This document shows positions 54,948 to 64,000 of a DNA stretch of 64,000 bases, in pieces. Location of the stretch: the NCBI GenBank assembly GCA_015956445.1, contig WIUZ02000002.1, positions 3,100,001-3,164,000 on the forward strand, written 5' to 3'. A program made the position numbers and the translations under genes. The notes beneath the pieces were generated by a model that did no database searches, was not told the DNA's origin, and saw only the letters and a list, made by a program, of their open reading frames with translations. The DNA is from Thelephora terrestris (Eukaryota; Basidiomycota; Agaricomycetes; Thelephorales; Thelephoraceae). How positions within the stretch are numbered: the stretch's first letter is position 1; each line of letters starts with the position of its first letter.

Positions 54948-57900
54948 TTAATCTTCGAGGGGGTTGCGACATATTCGACAGTTCTTATCCTGAGACAAAT
55001 TATCATAGGTGCACGCAGGACACGGCTTTGCACCAGCATGGTGGGTAGGGCTCGAACTCGGGGGATGTTCGGGCCCCTTCCCGTTCATCTCCTCCAACGA
55101 AGGGACCGGGTCATCCGCATCCGATCCTTCAGTCCCGGTAGTGAACCCACCCAAGAGGGTCCCTCCAAACCCTTCAACCTCGTTGACCCGGGGTTTCTGA
55201 ATCTCTTCGATGTCACTTGTCTGATCGGTTTCTTGGTCCTGTCGAAGGTCGAGTGTGTCGTTGAGCAAGAGACCGATCTCTGCTACGGTTTCGGCGCCGT
55301 CTGCGAGTTCGTGACCGTTCAAGAATAGTGTCTGGTACACTGGTGGGATGTCGAGTTCTTCGTAGACCTAGACAGGACGACGGTACTTGTAAGGGGCGAG
55401 TCACAGTGGAATAGGGGAGAAAAGCCAACCATCATTTTGATTTCTTTCACCGTCGTGCTCTTCTTTATCACGAATTTTCGCTTTTGAACGCGAGACTTTC
55501 CATTCCTCAACCTCCTCGATTTTCGATAGGTAACAATACCGCCCGTGCTTCTATACTGAGTGACATCGGGTTTCGATGCGCCGTTTGTCGACGCCTTGGC
55601 GGGAACAGGTTCCCCAGGAGCGTGGATACGAATCGCAATTTCTGCCTCCACGAAATCTGTGAGCCTATTTTTAAGCATATTAGCAAACTACTCTCAAGCG
55701 AGATGCCAGTACCTGCACACCTTTGAGTCCGACAACCTTGACAGACCTCGACTTCGTGCGCAAAAGCTGGGTATCCCTCTCCGGCTGTCGACCTTTGAAT
55801 GGAGACGATCGGCCCTGTCTGATATAGCGCTTGGAGAACCTCCCAGTCAGTCGTGGTAATCACAGATAGGGAGTCCATATCCCCGGTGGAGTTCGGGTCT
55901 ATGAGCAGGAGACTATGCTCGCAGAATAGGAGTGCAGTATCCACAGAGTTAGGCCGTGGACATTCCGTTGGTCGAAAAAGCCATTGTTTCCACTCCTGCA
56001 TGAACTCTTCGGGGATAATGCATAACGGAGTGTTTTCCAGGAGGAAGGGCTGGTTCGAGAAGTCGTAGTCGTACATGCGTTTCAAGCGATTCTGCGTCAA
56101 GGGAGATTAGTACAAAACAATTGAAGGGTGTAGAGACTACCTTCTCGTCCTCCGCTTGCTTTCGAAGACCGCGGTTGCTCTCTTGCGACTTGGATGCTGA
56201 AGCCTGACACGTAGCACACACCCCTACATCTGTTGAAGGCGGATTCCAAGACGGATATAAGATACGAATGATCTGTGCCCCCTGTTCGGAAATCCGCCTT
56301 CGATGCGCGATGTTGGGACACAAGCCCCCATGGTCACATTGTACATGGCTCCTGTATTCAGGACTGTCTGGAGCTGGATCGTCTTGATAAGGAGTGTGCA
56401 TCTTTGGTTTCGCAAGCTTCCAGTCTAGTGACGACAGATGAGGATCATTCAGACGGTGGTTCCGAGAGGGCTTGCCTTTCAACCAAGGCTTTGAAATCCA
56501 GATTCCGGGTTCGTCCAAGGACACCTCGCAGACTTCATTGAAAGTGGAAACCAACCGAGGATGCTCTTGTTGGTATCGCTTTTCTACACATGGGGAGAAC
56601 TCAGTGTCTGGATGCCTGTCGATGGAGCGTGGGTCACAGACCTTGATGCAATTGCGTGACGCAAATTGAACAAACGTTATCAGTGAAGAGTAGTGGTGTG
56701 AAGCTGCATCCAGTAGCCAAGATCTTGTCGTATGCACCCTAATATTATGATAGATTTTACTGTTCTTGATAGCAAACTCTGCGCTCACCTCGTTTATACA
56801 CTTCATGTTGCTGGCTTTGGATGGATCCAGAGCATCGTGCTCACAGAGTATATCTGAGACGGAGATGTCTTCTGGAACCTCCACAGATTCGTCGTTGGGT
56901 TTCGGAAGATGAGTCTGATTGCGAGCGAGCCAGTTTTCCAGACTCTGCTTGCTCACTACGACAGCCTGGAAGAACGTCAGAGAGAGCCGGCAAAATCGAA
57001 TGAGCTCCGACCTTTGCATGGGATGTCAATTCCCACGAGCGGTAAACGTCTATGACACGTTCGCGAACCCGAGAGAAGCGCTCTAAGTGGGCCTTTTTCC
57101 TGTTAGACAGGTCAGTAGTTCGTCAGGCACCAGGAACTATCGACCACCTTGTGTTGTATTCCTCGCATTTCTCGTGATAGCGGTCATTCAATTCGTCGAC
57201 GACTGTCATGACGTGACTGGGAGGCGTGCGAGCGACGGGCGCGGCAGAGGTAGCATCTGTGGTCTCATCTGGGCGGCGGACATAAACCAACATGTAGGCA
57301 TCCTTGGAGGAAACGCGCCTAAGCAGGTGTCAGCCGTGGAATGGCGACTAGATGTCCCCGCGAACCTTGGGATGGTTGGACTAGACGTGCATCAGGAATG
57401 TAATAAGCCAGAGCGGGTACGGGGTGAACACGCACTCGTCTTCGTCATCGGATTCAATCCTACGCTTCTTCTTCTCTCGGCTGGTTGTTTGCCTCCTAGT
57501 GGAGGTGAGTTCAATCCGGCAATTCTCCCAGAGGCGTGAACCTCACTTCATAGCAACCCCTTCTTCAGTGATGTCAATCACATCAATGGGTTTCACCTTG
57601 GCTCCTAACATCCCAATGTGTGTGACTACTTCGTCATTGAATTGATACCACGATTGGTTTCTATGTCCGAGATTAACCCTCATTTCCTGCTGTGGGAAGC
57701 CACTCACAAGACATCAAAAACTTGCGCTTCGTAGTGGCCGTGGTAAGCACTAGCTCCTTTATGTAGTAGTACGCCACGGAGGTCGTACATGAGCGGACCC
57801 ACGCTGCGTCGTTCGGCTGTGAGAAATTGGTTCATGTCGAGGCTTAGAGGGAAGTTTATGGTATGCTTGGATTTCTTCCGCTCCATGGAGGCCAGGTCAT

Positions 57901-59356
57901 AAACGAATCGAAGAATCGAGAAGTGCAAGACGGGCGGAAACGTGTTGTATGCTGTGAAACGAGTGGCGTCCACCAAACTCTCACATTTAGAGCAGAAGTA
58001 TCTATGCGCAGTATCAATTTGTGCCCGGGGACAAGAATCAGACCTTACGCGTTGTCTCCACTTAAAGTTTCTGACTTCAAAGAGGCGGTCAGCCTATCCT
58101 CCAATGCGGCGCCGTTTTTCTGTGTGCAACATAAGCAACGGAAGAGAATGGGCAAGTGCGCGATACCTCGATGTTGACCTCGATTTCGAGGTAATCATTT
58201 GTATGAATTGATTGGTTATTGCATCTGCCGCATACTGTGCCATACTCCTGTTTGCCTTGGAACTATACAAAATTTAGTGTCGCCATCGGATGCGTGAGTT
58301 GGATCGCCCAACCTTGTCTGCGACCAGAGTCCTGAGACCAGGCTGAGATTGTCGTTGAAAGGCTTCATCTAGGTGGGAGATGAAGAGCTTAGAGAATCTA
58401 AAAAACTTTGAGGACCTGGGGTAGGCATAATTGGTTGGTTACTCACTCCTGGGCGTCTTGTTGCTCTGTCGTACGAAGCTTTAGGCTTTCCACCAGCTTG
58501 ACAGGGTTGAAAACACTCTCAGAACCCTCTTGTAAAGCCGCAAACGTCGTCTGTAACTGGAATATTGGAGTTTCCTGTAAACCAAGCATTACTAATCATG
58601 CCGTGTGTGCCACGGGACAAGTCACCTCGAACTTATCGTTGGATTCTGTAGGTTTGCAGTCGTAAACTCCGTGCCTGAAATCCAGGTCTTGAAACCAGAC
58701 CTATGGTTGTCCCACTTAGATGTCGAAAGATAGGTGGTGCAATTTGCCGTACCTGGAGAAAGGTATTTGCGTAACACGTCGCACCCAAATTCTACGACAG
58801 CGATCAGACCACAGGAGGTTGGTTCACGCTATCACTCGTACCTTTAAGCCAACGGGTTGGCCAGGTTCACGAACTCTTGTGATCGGATCTGAACCGAGCT
58901 TCAAAAGCTTCAGGTATGATTTCTTGGAGGACCCTGGACAACTTAGAGCCTAGCCACAGCGCGGGGCATTGACAACACACCTTCATCTTCCCAAATCTTC
59001 TGCCCGAGGTAGTTCAAGCAATAGGGATTGCTTTGACAGGATTTCTTGTCACAGACTGGGCCCTCGTCGTCTGACACAACTATGAGGTCACCGTCCGGAT
59101 CAGCCACTGGTGGGGACTCGGAGTCCATGCCAGATGACCTAGCGTACTGATTGCGACAGAATCTAGGCTGAGTGTTGGGAGAGAAGCCACAAGCCCGCAA
59201 GAAATGGTCATCAGAGATACCCGCCGCGTTTGGCACGGATGAAACCCAGCCCCAGTAGAGCTCCTCCTTCCCAGGAAACTGAGCACGGCTCAAGTTTTCT
59301 CCAGGTGCGAGACCATTAGTCTGGGCGGCTGCCCGACGTTTCCGCTTCATAGTCAT
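54948..59356 (-). CDS. USP48-type ubiquitin carboxyl-terminal hydrolase
   Basis: Large multi-exon minus-strand gene. It starts MTMKRKRRAAAQTNGLAPGE and has CDKKSCQSNPYCLNYLGQKI, typical of USP48 before the catalytic domain. The cysteine box is NLGATCYANTFLQ (active-site Cys codon at 58774-58776). Next, HGVYDCKPTESNDKFE and FNPVKLVESLKLRTTEQQDA, then QEFSKLFISHLDEAF. The histidine box is GVLLHKGASAYHGHYEAQVF. Between them are ATRFTAYNTFPPVLHFSILR and FVYDLASMERKKSKHTINFP. Downstream are DUSP-like segments (CPNIAHRRRISEQGAQI). A ubiquitin-like region follows near the end (QKRKFVIKKSTTVKEIKMMV and NDTLDLRQDQ). The last 30 residues form a RanBP2-type zinc finger: CPACTYDNLSQDKNCRICRN. The protein probably acts in the nucleus on ubiquitinated substrates. 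It is divergent to GAA1 (161 bp between starts). Confidence 0.9.
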
Positions 59357-59517
59357 GGCTCCAAATGACTGTTAGTGGCAGAGATTTTCGGGGTGGCAAA
59401 GCCCTCGTGGTCCAGCGGCCAAAGTTCAATCTAGGGATAGATCATATTCCCACGTTCAGATCACCTTCTTTGACCACCAGCGCAGCCGGGCGTGACGGAG
59501 ATCTGTTCGCTGGCGAC
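59357..59517. promoter_or_regulatory. Shared divergent promoter USP48-type / GAA1
   Basis: 161 bp between start codons if GAA1 starts at 59518. An in-frame GAA1 extension to 59365 exists but would leave no room for a promoter. Confidence 0.5.
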
Positions 59518-61866
59518 ATGGCACCAAACCTTCGCGAGATCCTGGGTCGGCTGCGAATACGTGCCGCTGGTTCAAAACTGAAACGACGGAAAGTCCTAGA
59601 TACCGTGGCATGGACACACTTCCTCAAGTTCAAAGTCCTGTTGTTGGTAGTTGGATACATGTGGATATTTCTTCTACCAGTGAAGGAGTTGAGTAGGGGG
59701 ATATACATCGACGAGAATGCGCTGCAGCCTGGAGGGGTCCGTCTCGTCGATTTGCATCACCCATTGTCATCTCTAACCTACCCGTGCCGCAGGTAAACAC
59801 AAACTGGAATTGGGGAGACGTACATCGAGCGGATACATACCTCAGCGAACTGGAGAGACTACGCGACGCGAATGCGACCAGCGCTGAGTGAGTTGTGGCT
59901 ATCTCATGGCGGTAGCGGTCATTCATCGTCACCAGGCGTGCAGAATACATCAGCCTCCAGTTTCAGAAACTACGGATACCTGCTTCAATTCAAAATTACA
60001 AGTTCCACACAAGAGACGGCGTACGTTCTCCCCTTGTTCAGTCATAAAAATCGGGTCTGCAACTCACACCAGCCTGTTTCTGGAAGTAATGCCTATGGCA
60101 TTCTCTCTGCACCAAGATACTCTGGAGCAGAAGCGACCATCATAAGCGCTTCATGGCTTAGCCGGACGGGGGAGGGAGATGGTACCCTCAATCTTCGAGG
60201 CGTAGCCACAGTGCTTTCACTGGCTGCATTTCTCAACCGTCAGTTATAACAGCCCCCTTGTTGGAACACTCAACCAATCCTCCACAGAGTATTCGTTCTG
60301 GTCAAAGGACCTGATATTCCTAATTCCTGACGGATATATGGAGGGCATGCAAGCGTGGGCTAGCGCGTACCACGGGCATCAACAATCAAGTACGCTCCGT
60401 ACAAAAATTCCCAACCTGTGCTAATGATTCATCATTAAGGTGTGTACGCTGAGCCCTTGCAGCTGACATCAGGTGTGATCTGGACGGCACTTAATATCGA
60501 TTACCCTGGCCACTCATTTTCTCACCTGGGGATCTTCTGGGGTGAGTACGCTGAGGTCACATAGGTGTACTCTGGCTGATAAAGCCGCGCAGAGGGCCTG
60601 AATGGACGTCTTCCGAATCAGGATCTCTTGAACTCATTTCATATCATCTCGAGGAACACTGGTGGCGTTCCGGTGCTTTTGTATGATAACTACGACCCCG
60701 ACGACAACAACTGGGGAGACCCACTACCACTATTGTGGCTACCAAGCATTCTTAAGAATAATGGGAGGGTTAAGGACTACGTTTATCGTGCTCGAAACCT
60801 ACTCCGTCACGTCAGTTACCAGGCTCGTGGCCACCCAAGTGGTATACACGGCTTGCTGCATCAGTAGGTTAAACTGTTTTCTCATCCAGCACCGTTACTT
60901 ACTACCCCCAGGTTCCACATCGACGCTTTCACGATTTTCGCAGTCCCAGCCACTGGCCCACACGGCTTCCACGCGATCGGGAGGTGAACAATCCGCATCC
61001 CCCCTGCACCTGAACTCTTACTCAATTTTTTGCAGGATCGTCGAGTCAACACTAAGAACGTGTAACAATCTCTTAGAAAGGCTCCATGCGTCTTTCTTCT
61101 TCTACTTGTTCCCAGAGTCGGGATCTTTCACCAAGATCGGAAACTATTTACCAAGTGCGGTAGTCATCAGTACTGCAATTCTGTTTAGCGGTCTGCGGTC
61201 GTGGGTGCGGGCTGGGTGGGTCGAAGTCCCGCTTCGTGCAAGTAAGGAGGGGAAGGTGAAAGATGGTCAGGAGAAAAAATGGGAACGAAGGAGCCGCCCG
61301 TCACTACAAGCCGTCCTTATCATTCTCGCCACACATGCCTTGGGCGTTCCTCTATACTTTGTTTTGTCGTGGCAAACTCTCCCAAGATTGGTGCGCACGC
61401 CTTCCGTTCCTCGCGTTCAAAGTTTGACCTCCCCACTCAGCTCGGCCTCGCTTGGCTATGCGCTTTAGTATTGTTGGCTCCGCGGTTTATCGACAAACTT
61501 GATTCAAACACGACGAAGACTGCACCTATCTGGATGCTTTTGAGATCATTCAACCTTTACTTCGCATCGGCCGTGATATCCGCTACGTCCGTTCTCAACT
61601 TCTCCCTTGCAGCCGTTCTCGCGTTCCTCTTTGGCGTTCCCCTGTCCTTTTCTGGACCAACGGACGACGCGCTGACCTCCGTGACATTGCGACTTGCTTA
61701 TCTACTCCTAGCAATCTTCTGGTTTACCCCGGCGTGGAATGTTATGGACCAGGCAATGTGGGACTGGGAATTTCTGGGCGGGTATTTCGCACCATTTATC
61801 TGTCTAATTTATGTCCCTATCGTTTGGCAAGCTGTCATCGTGTCTTCGTTGACAAACCGTTTATAG
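59518..61866 (+). CDS. GAA1: GPI transamidase subunit GAA1
   Basis: Spliced gene for Gaa1, the multi-spanning ER subunit of GPI transamidase, thought to bring the GPI anchor to proteins. It starts MAPNLREILGRLRIRAAGS, with the first membrane segment FKVLLLVVGYMWIFLLPV. It continues with GIYIDENALQPGQVNTNWNW and GDVHRADTYLSELERLRDAN. The luminal aminopeptidase-like domain has YGILSAPRYSGAEATIISAS and DGTLNLRGVATVLSLAAFLN, then FWSKDLIFLIPDGYMEGMQA. Next are WASAYHGHQQS, LTSGVIWTALNIDYPGHSFS and HLGIFWEGLNGRLPNQDLLN. It then has SFHIISRNTGGVPVLLYDNY. The C-terminal half has several hydrophobic segments (from about 61.08 kb on), with the last reading GGYFAPFICLIYVPIVWQAV. It ends SSLTNRL. The stop is 47 bp from the convergent TAF7 stop. 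Confidence 0.93.
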
Positions 61867-61913
61867 TTGCAATGCATATAATACCATATCACCCCTGACT
61901 AGCGTACACCAAT

Positions 61914-63615
61914 TTAACCGATATCCATCATATCCTCCTGACCCTCGTCGCCGAATAAATCGTCTTCGTTATCTTCCTGTTCGACGCTCGGGCCCCTGTC
62001 AGCATCTTCTGGGGAAATACCCTCCCTTTGCAAACGCAGTCTCTCCTTAGCTTCGTCGCGTTGGGCGACCTTCATCTCTAAATCGGCCTTGAGCTTTCTC
62101 AAGGCATCCTCGAAACGGCGCTGCAAACAACACGATGAATTCATAGTGTGAAGGTGAGAGGGAGGGGACTCAAACCTTGATGAGAGGATTCGAGGAACTG
62201 GCGATTTCGTGCTCCTTCTTCGCCACGGCTGCCGAAAGGTCTCGAATTTCCTCGTTCAGAAGTTTCATTGACTGCGAGGTCTCATCATCTTCATCCTCTT
62301 CCTCTTCTTCGCTGTCGTCCTCGTCGTCTTCGTCGTCGTCATCATCTTCGTCACCCTCTTCGCCTTGATCACCGAACACCATATCAAGCTCTGCCGCCAG
62401 CTCTTCGTCGATCTCACCATCTGGCTCCTCGTCACTCTTGTCATCGTGAGCGCCCTCGTCCTCACCGAAGTCGGCCGGTGTTGCGAGGTCTCCGGCTTCT
62501 GAGGTGGGGCCTGGAGTAATCGGGTTGACTATGGGGTCACGATCCACCAGTTCCGAGTCTGAGAGATCTGGATTGACGTTTTCGAGTATCTCTTTTGACA
62601 GGGGTTACCCGGAGTAGACTTTGGGTGATAGGGCGGACGTACCGTACTTCACGTCCGATGCTTGCGCATCGGCTTCCAACAACCGTTCAACCGCCTCTTC
62701 CACGCTCTCAATCGTCTAATATGGGTCACACATTATTCTGTTGCACGCAACTGAGCGAGTCAGCGGGGAAACGTACTCTCTTGTTGATTCGTTTGCGGAA
62801 CCGTCGTTTCCGGACCCAATGTAGTGGAGGCGTGATTCCGTGCGGCCACAGGAACTCGTCGACGTCGAACTTTCGCTCAGGCTGGTGGTGTTCATCAACT
62901 ATCTTGTCTTGAACCACGAGCATCTACAATCTCGCGAGTCAACAGGGTCCTGGTTGATTTTAAGGCAACCCCACGAAACCTGACAGATATCCGCGACTTT
63001 GAACATCTGCTTGTTGTCCAAAGTCTTTTGTGATTCTATCACACATGGCAGGTCGACGAGTCGAGAGGAGTAGGTCGAGTTTCCAACGTGAAAGACGCCG
63101 CGCCGTGAATCTGACACCAAACGTAAGCTCGCGGCAGTGCGGTATGTCCTGGATGCGAGAGACGAACCTTTGAACTTGAACCAGACGTCGTCTGAAATCT
63201 CTCTCGATGATACAGTCTTCCTCAGCTTCTCACAGTCCTCCCCTGGCGGCAGTCTCAGGATGAATTGTTCTTCAAATGCCAGTTCTTCCTCGTCGTCTGA
63301 GTCGAGCTCGCGATCGTATGGCCCCAAGAATGACATCCCAGGAGCTTGGGCGGCAGCCTTCTCGCTCAGCTTCAGTTTCAACTTGGGCTGTGATTTTGCT
63401 TTCTGCAGGCCGCGCAACCTATCAGAAGAGTCGGAAATAATCGGTGTCTGAGCCATTGACACTGTTCTGCGCGGTCTGCCAGAGGTGGACACGCCGGTGG
63501 ACATTGGAGTTGCAGGGGTCGGAGGGTTTCCGTAGAAAGAGTCAGGATTTGTCGTGATGTCCAGTCCAAACCCAGACAGGTCATTGTCATCGACGACTAT
63601 CAAATCTTCTTGCAT
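61914..63615 (-). CDS. TAF7: TFIID subunit TAF7
   Basis: Minus-strand gene for TAF7 (TAFII55), a TFIID subunit that binds TAF1 and restrains its activity during initiation. The chosen start reads MQEDLIVVDDNDLSGFGLDI. A Ser/Pro-rich region and LRGLQKAKSQPKLKLKLSEK follow. The TAFII55 domain has LAFEEQFILRLPPGEDCEKL and SDDVWFKFK, then RRGVFHVGNSTYSSRLVDLP and CVIESQKTLDNKQMFKVADI. Next come CQMLVVQDKIVDEHHQPERK and LWPHGITPPLHWVRKRRFRK. Then EEAVERLLEADAQASDVKYE. The C-terminal third is highly acidic (a run of Asp and Glu at about 62.28-62.36 kb) followed by a helical region (RRFEDALRKLKADLEMK). It ends EGQEDMMDIG. The frame stays open upstream to 63810, so a longer N-terminus cannot be excluded. 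Confidence 0.92.
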
Positions 63616-64000
63616 GGCGATGGATTGTTGAGCAGACCGGAGGACAGATGGGCACAGACCCAGTCGCTCACGGTTGCCGATGAATCGACTGACCATCTGC
63701 GGTTTGTCCTCTACTTCCACTTGGTCGCTCTTTTCCCACGGTCCCCTCCTGCGAGGATTCGTCCCCTGGAGGGCCATCGCTGGACATCGGTCACTCTGGA
63801 ACATCTGCAACAGTCAATTGGGGTAAGTTGGTTGTAGAGATCAGGTTGGATCACGTACTGGAAGCGGATACAAAGCCTACGGGCCTCTCTGCTGACGGGT
63901 AAGGTCTGCTACCTGTCAGGCCGACGCGACCTCTACAGTTCAATAGCACTCTTGCTATCCAAACCTATCACACTCAGGGGTCAAACACACAGTTATGACC
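63616..64000. other. Right edge, upstream of TAF7
   Basis: About 385 bp upstream of the chosen TAF7 start. The minus strand is open in the TAF7 frame to 63810 without a recognisable domain. Beyond that no coding signal is seen; this probably holds the TAF7 promoter and leader. Confidence 0.4.

Noticed and set aside
62177-62368. Serine-run open frame on the plus strand
   Set aside because: It is the reverse reading of the Asp/Glu-rich codons of TAF7.
1-64000. Search for a novel defence, CRISPR, mobile-element or biosynthetic gene system
   Set aside because: Apart from the tandem duplication, the window is occupied by conserved eukaryotic housekeeping genes. No repeat-spacer arrays, transposase or reverse transcriptase motifs, terminal inverted repeats, or tRNA/rRNA genes were recognised.

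Overview
The window is a stretch of nuclear chromosome from a filamentous basidiomycete fungus, most likely an Agaricomycete. The genes are cut by many GT-AG introns, mostly 40-80 nt, and are packed on both strands with short spacers. Nearly all are conserved eukaryotic housekeeping genes. The exceptions are fungal expansions: an F-box protein and a tandem pair of DUF6533-type membrane proteins. Gene models were built by reading splice junctions by eye; where exon sums were checked (BCS1, TRAPPC3, uS13m, XAP5, GID4, F-box, and the small gene at 27.1-27.5 kb) they are divisible by three. The other models rest on protein continuity across junctions.

Layout, left to right. 0-12.4 kb: BCS1 AAA chaperone (+), BUD23 rRNA methyltransferase (-), TRAPPC3/Bet3 (+), mitochondrial uS13m (-), XAP5/FAM50 (+), a mitochondrial carrier (-), polynucleotide kinase-phosphatase (+), GID4/VID24 (+). 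12.9-14.8 kb: F-box protein. 14.8-16.3 kb: unassigned. 16.3-23.7 kb: accessory block made of two tandem copies of a ~3.5-4 kb unit. Each copy holds a DUF6533-like membrane protein gene, a decayed TPR-like fragment, and the 3' end of the Ran gene; the intact Ran gene is attached to the right-hand copy. 23.5-42.7 kb: Ran, N-myristoyltransferase, a possible 70-residue gene, OGG1, NPR2, RCL1, an NAD(P) reductase, UBA3, UFD1, CCT4, V-ATPase subunit D and ribosomal protein L26. 42.7-45.1 kb: gene-poor. 45.1-64 kb: J-domain/ankyrin protein, LUC7, a large low-complexity protein with an Ig-like domain, a USP48-type deubiquitinase, GAA1 and TAF7.

The genes do not form one pathway. Several serve protein quality control and ubiquitin-like systems (GID4, F-box, UBA3, UFD1, USP48, CCT4, J-domain protein, BCS1). 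Others serve DNA repair (PNKP, OGG1), RNA and ribosome work (BUD23, RCL1, uS13m, L26, LUC7), transcription (XAP5, TAF7) and membrane traffic or lipid modification (TRAPPC3, NMT, GAA1, Ran, NPR2, V-ATPase). Head-to-head neighbours often share promoters of about 90-160 bp, and convergent neighbours end within about 50-130 bp of each other.

I found no convincing new defence, mobile or biosynthetic system. The most interesting locus is the tandem segmental duplication that captured the 3' end of Ran, followed by the unrecognised Ig-fold protein at 50.5-54 kb.
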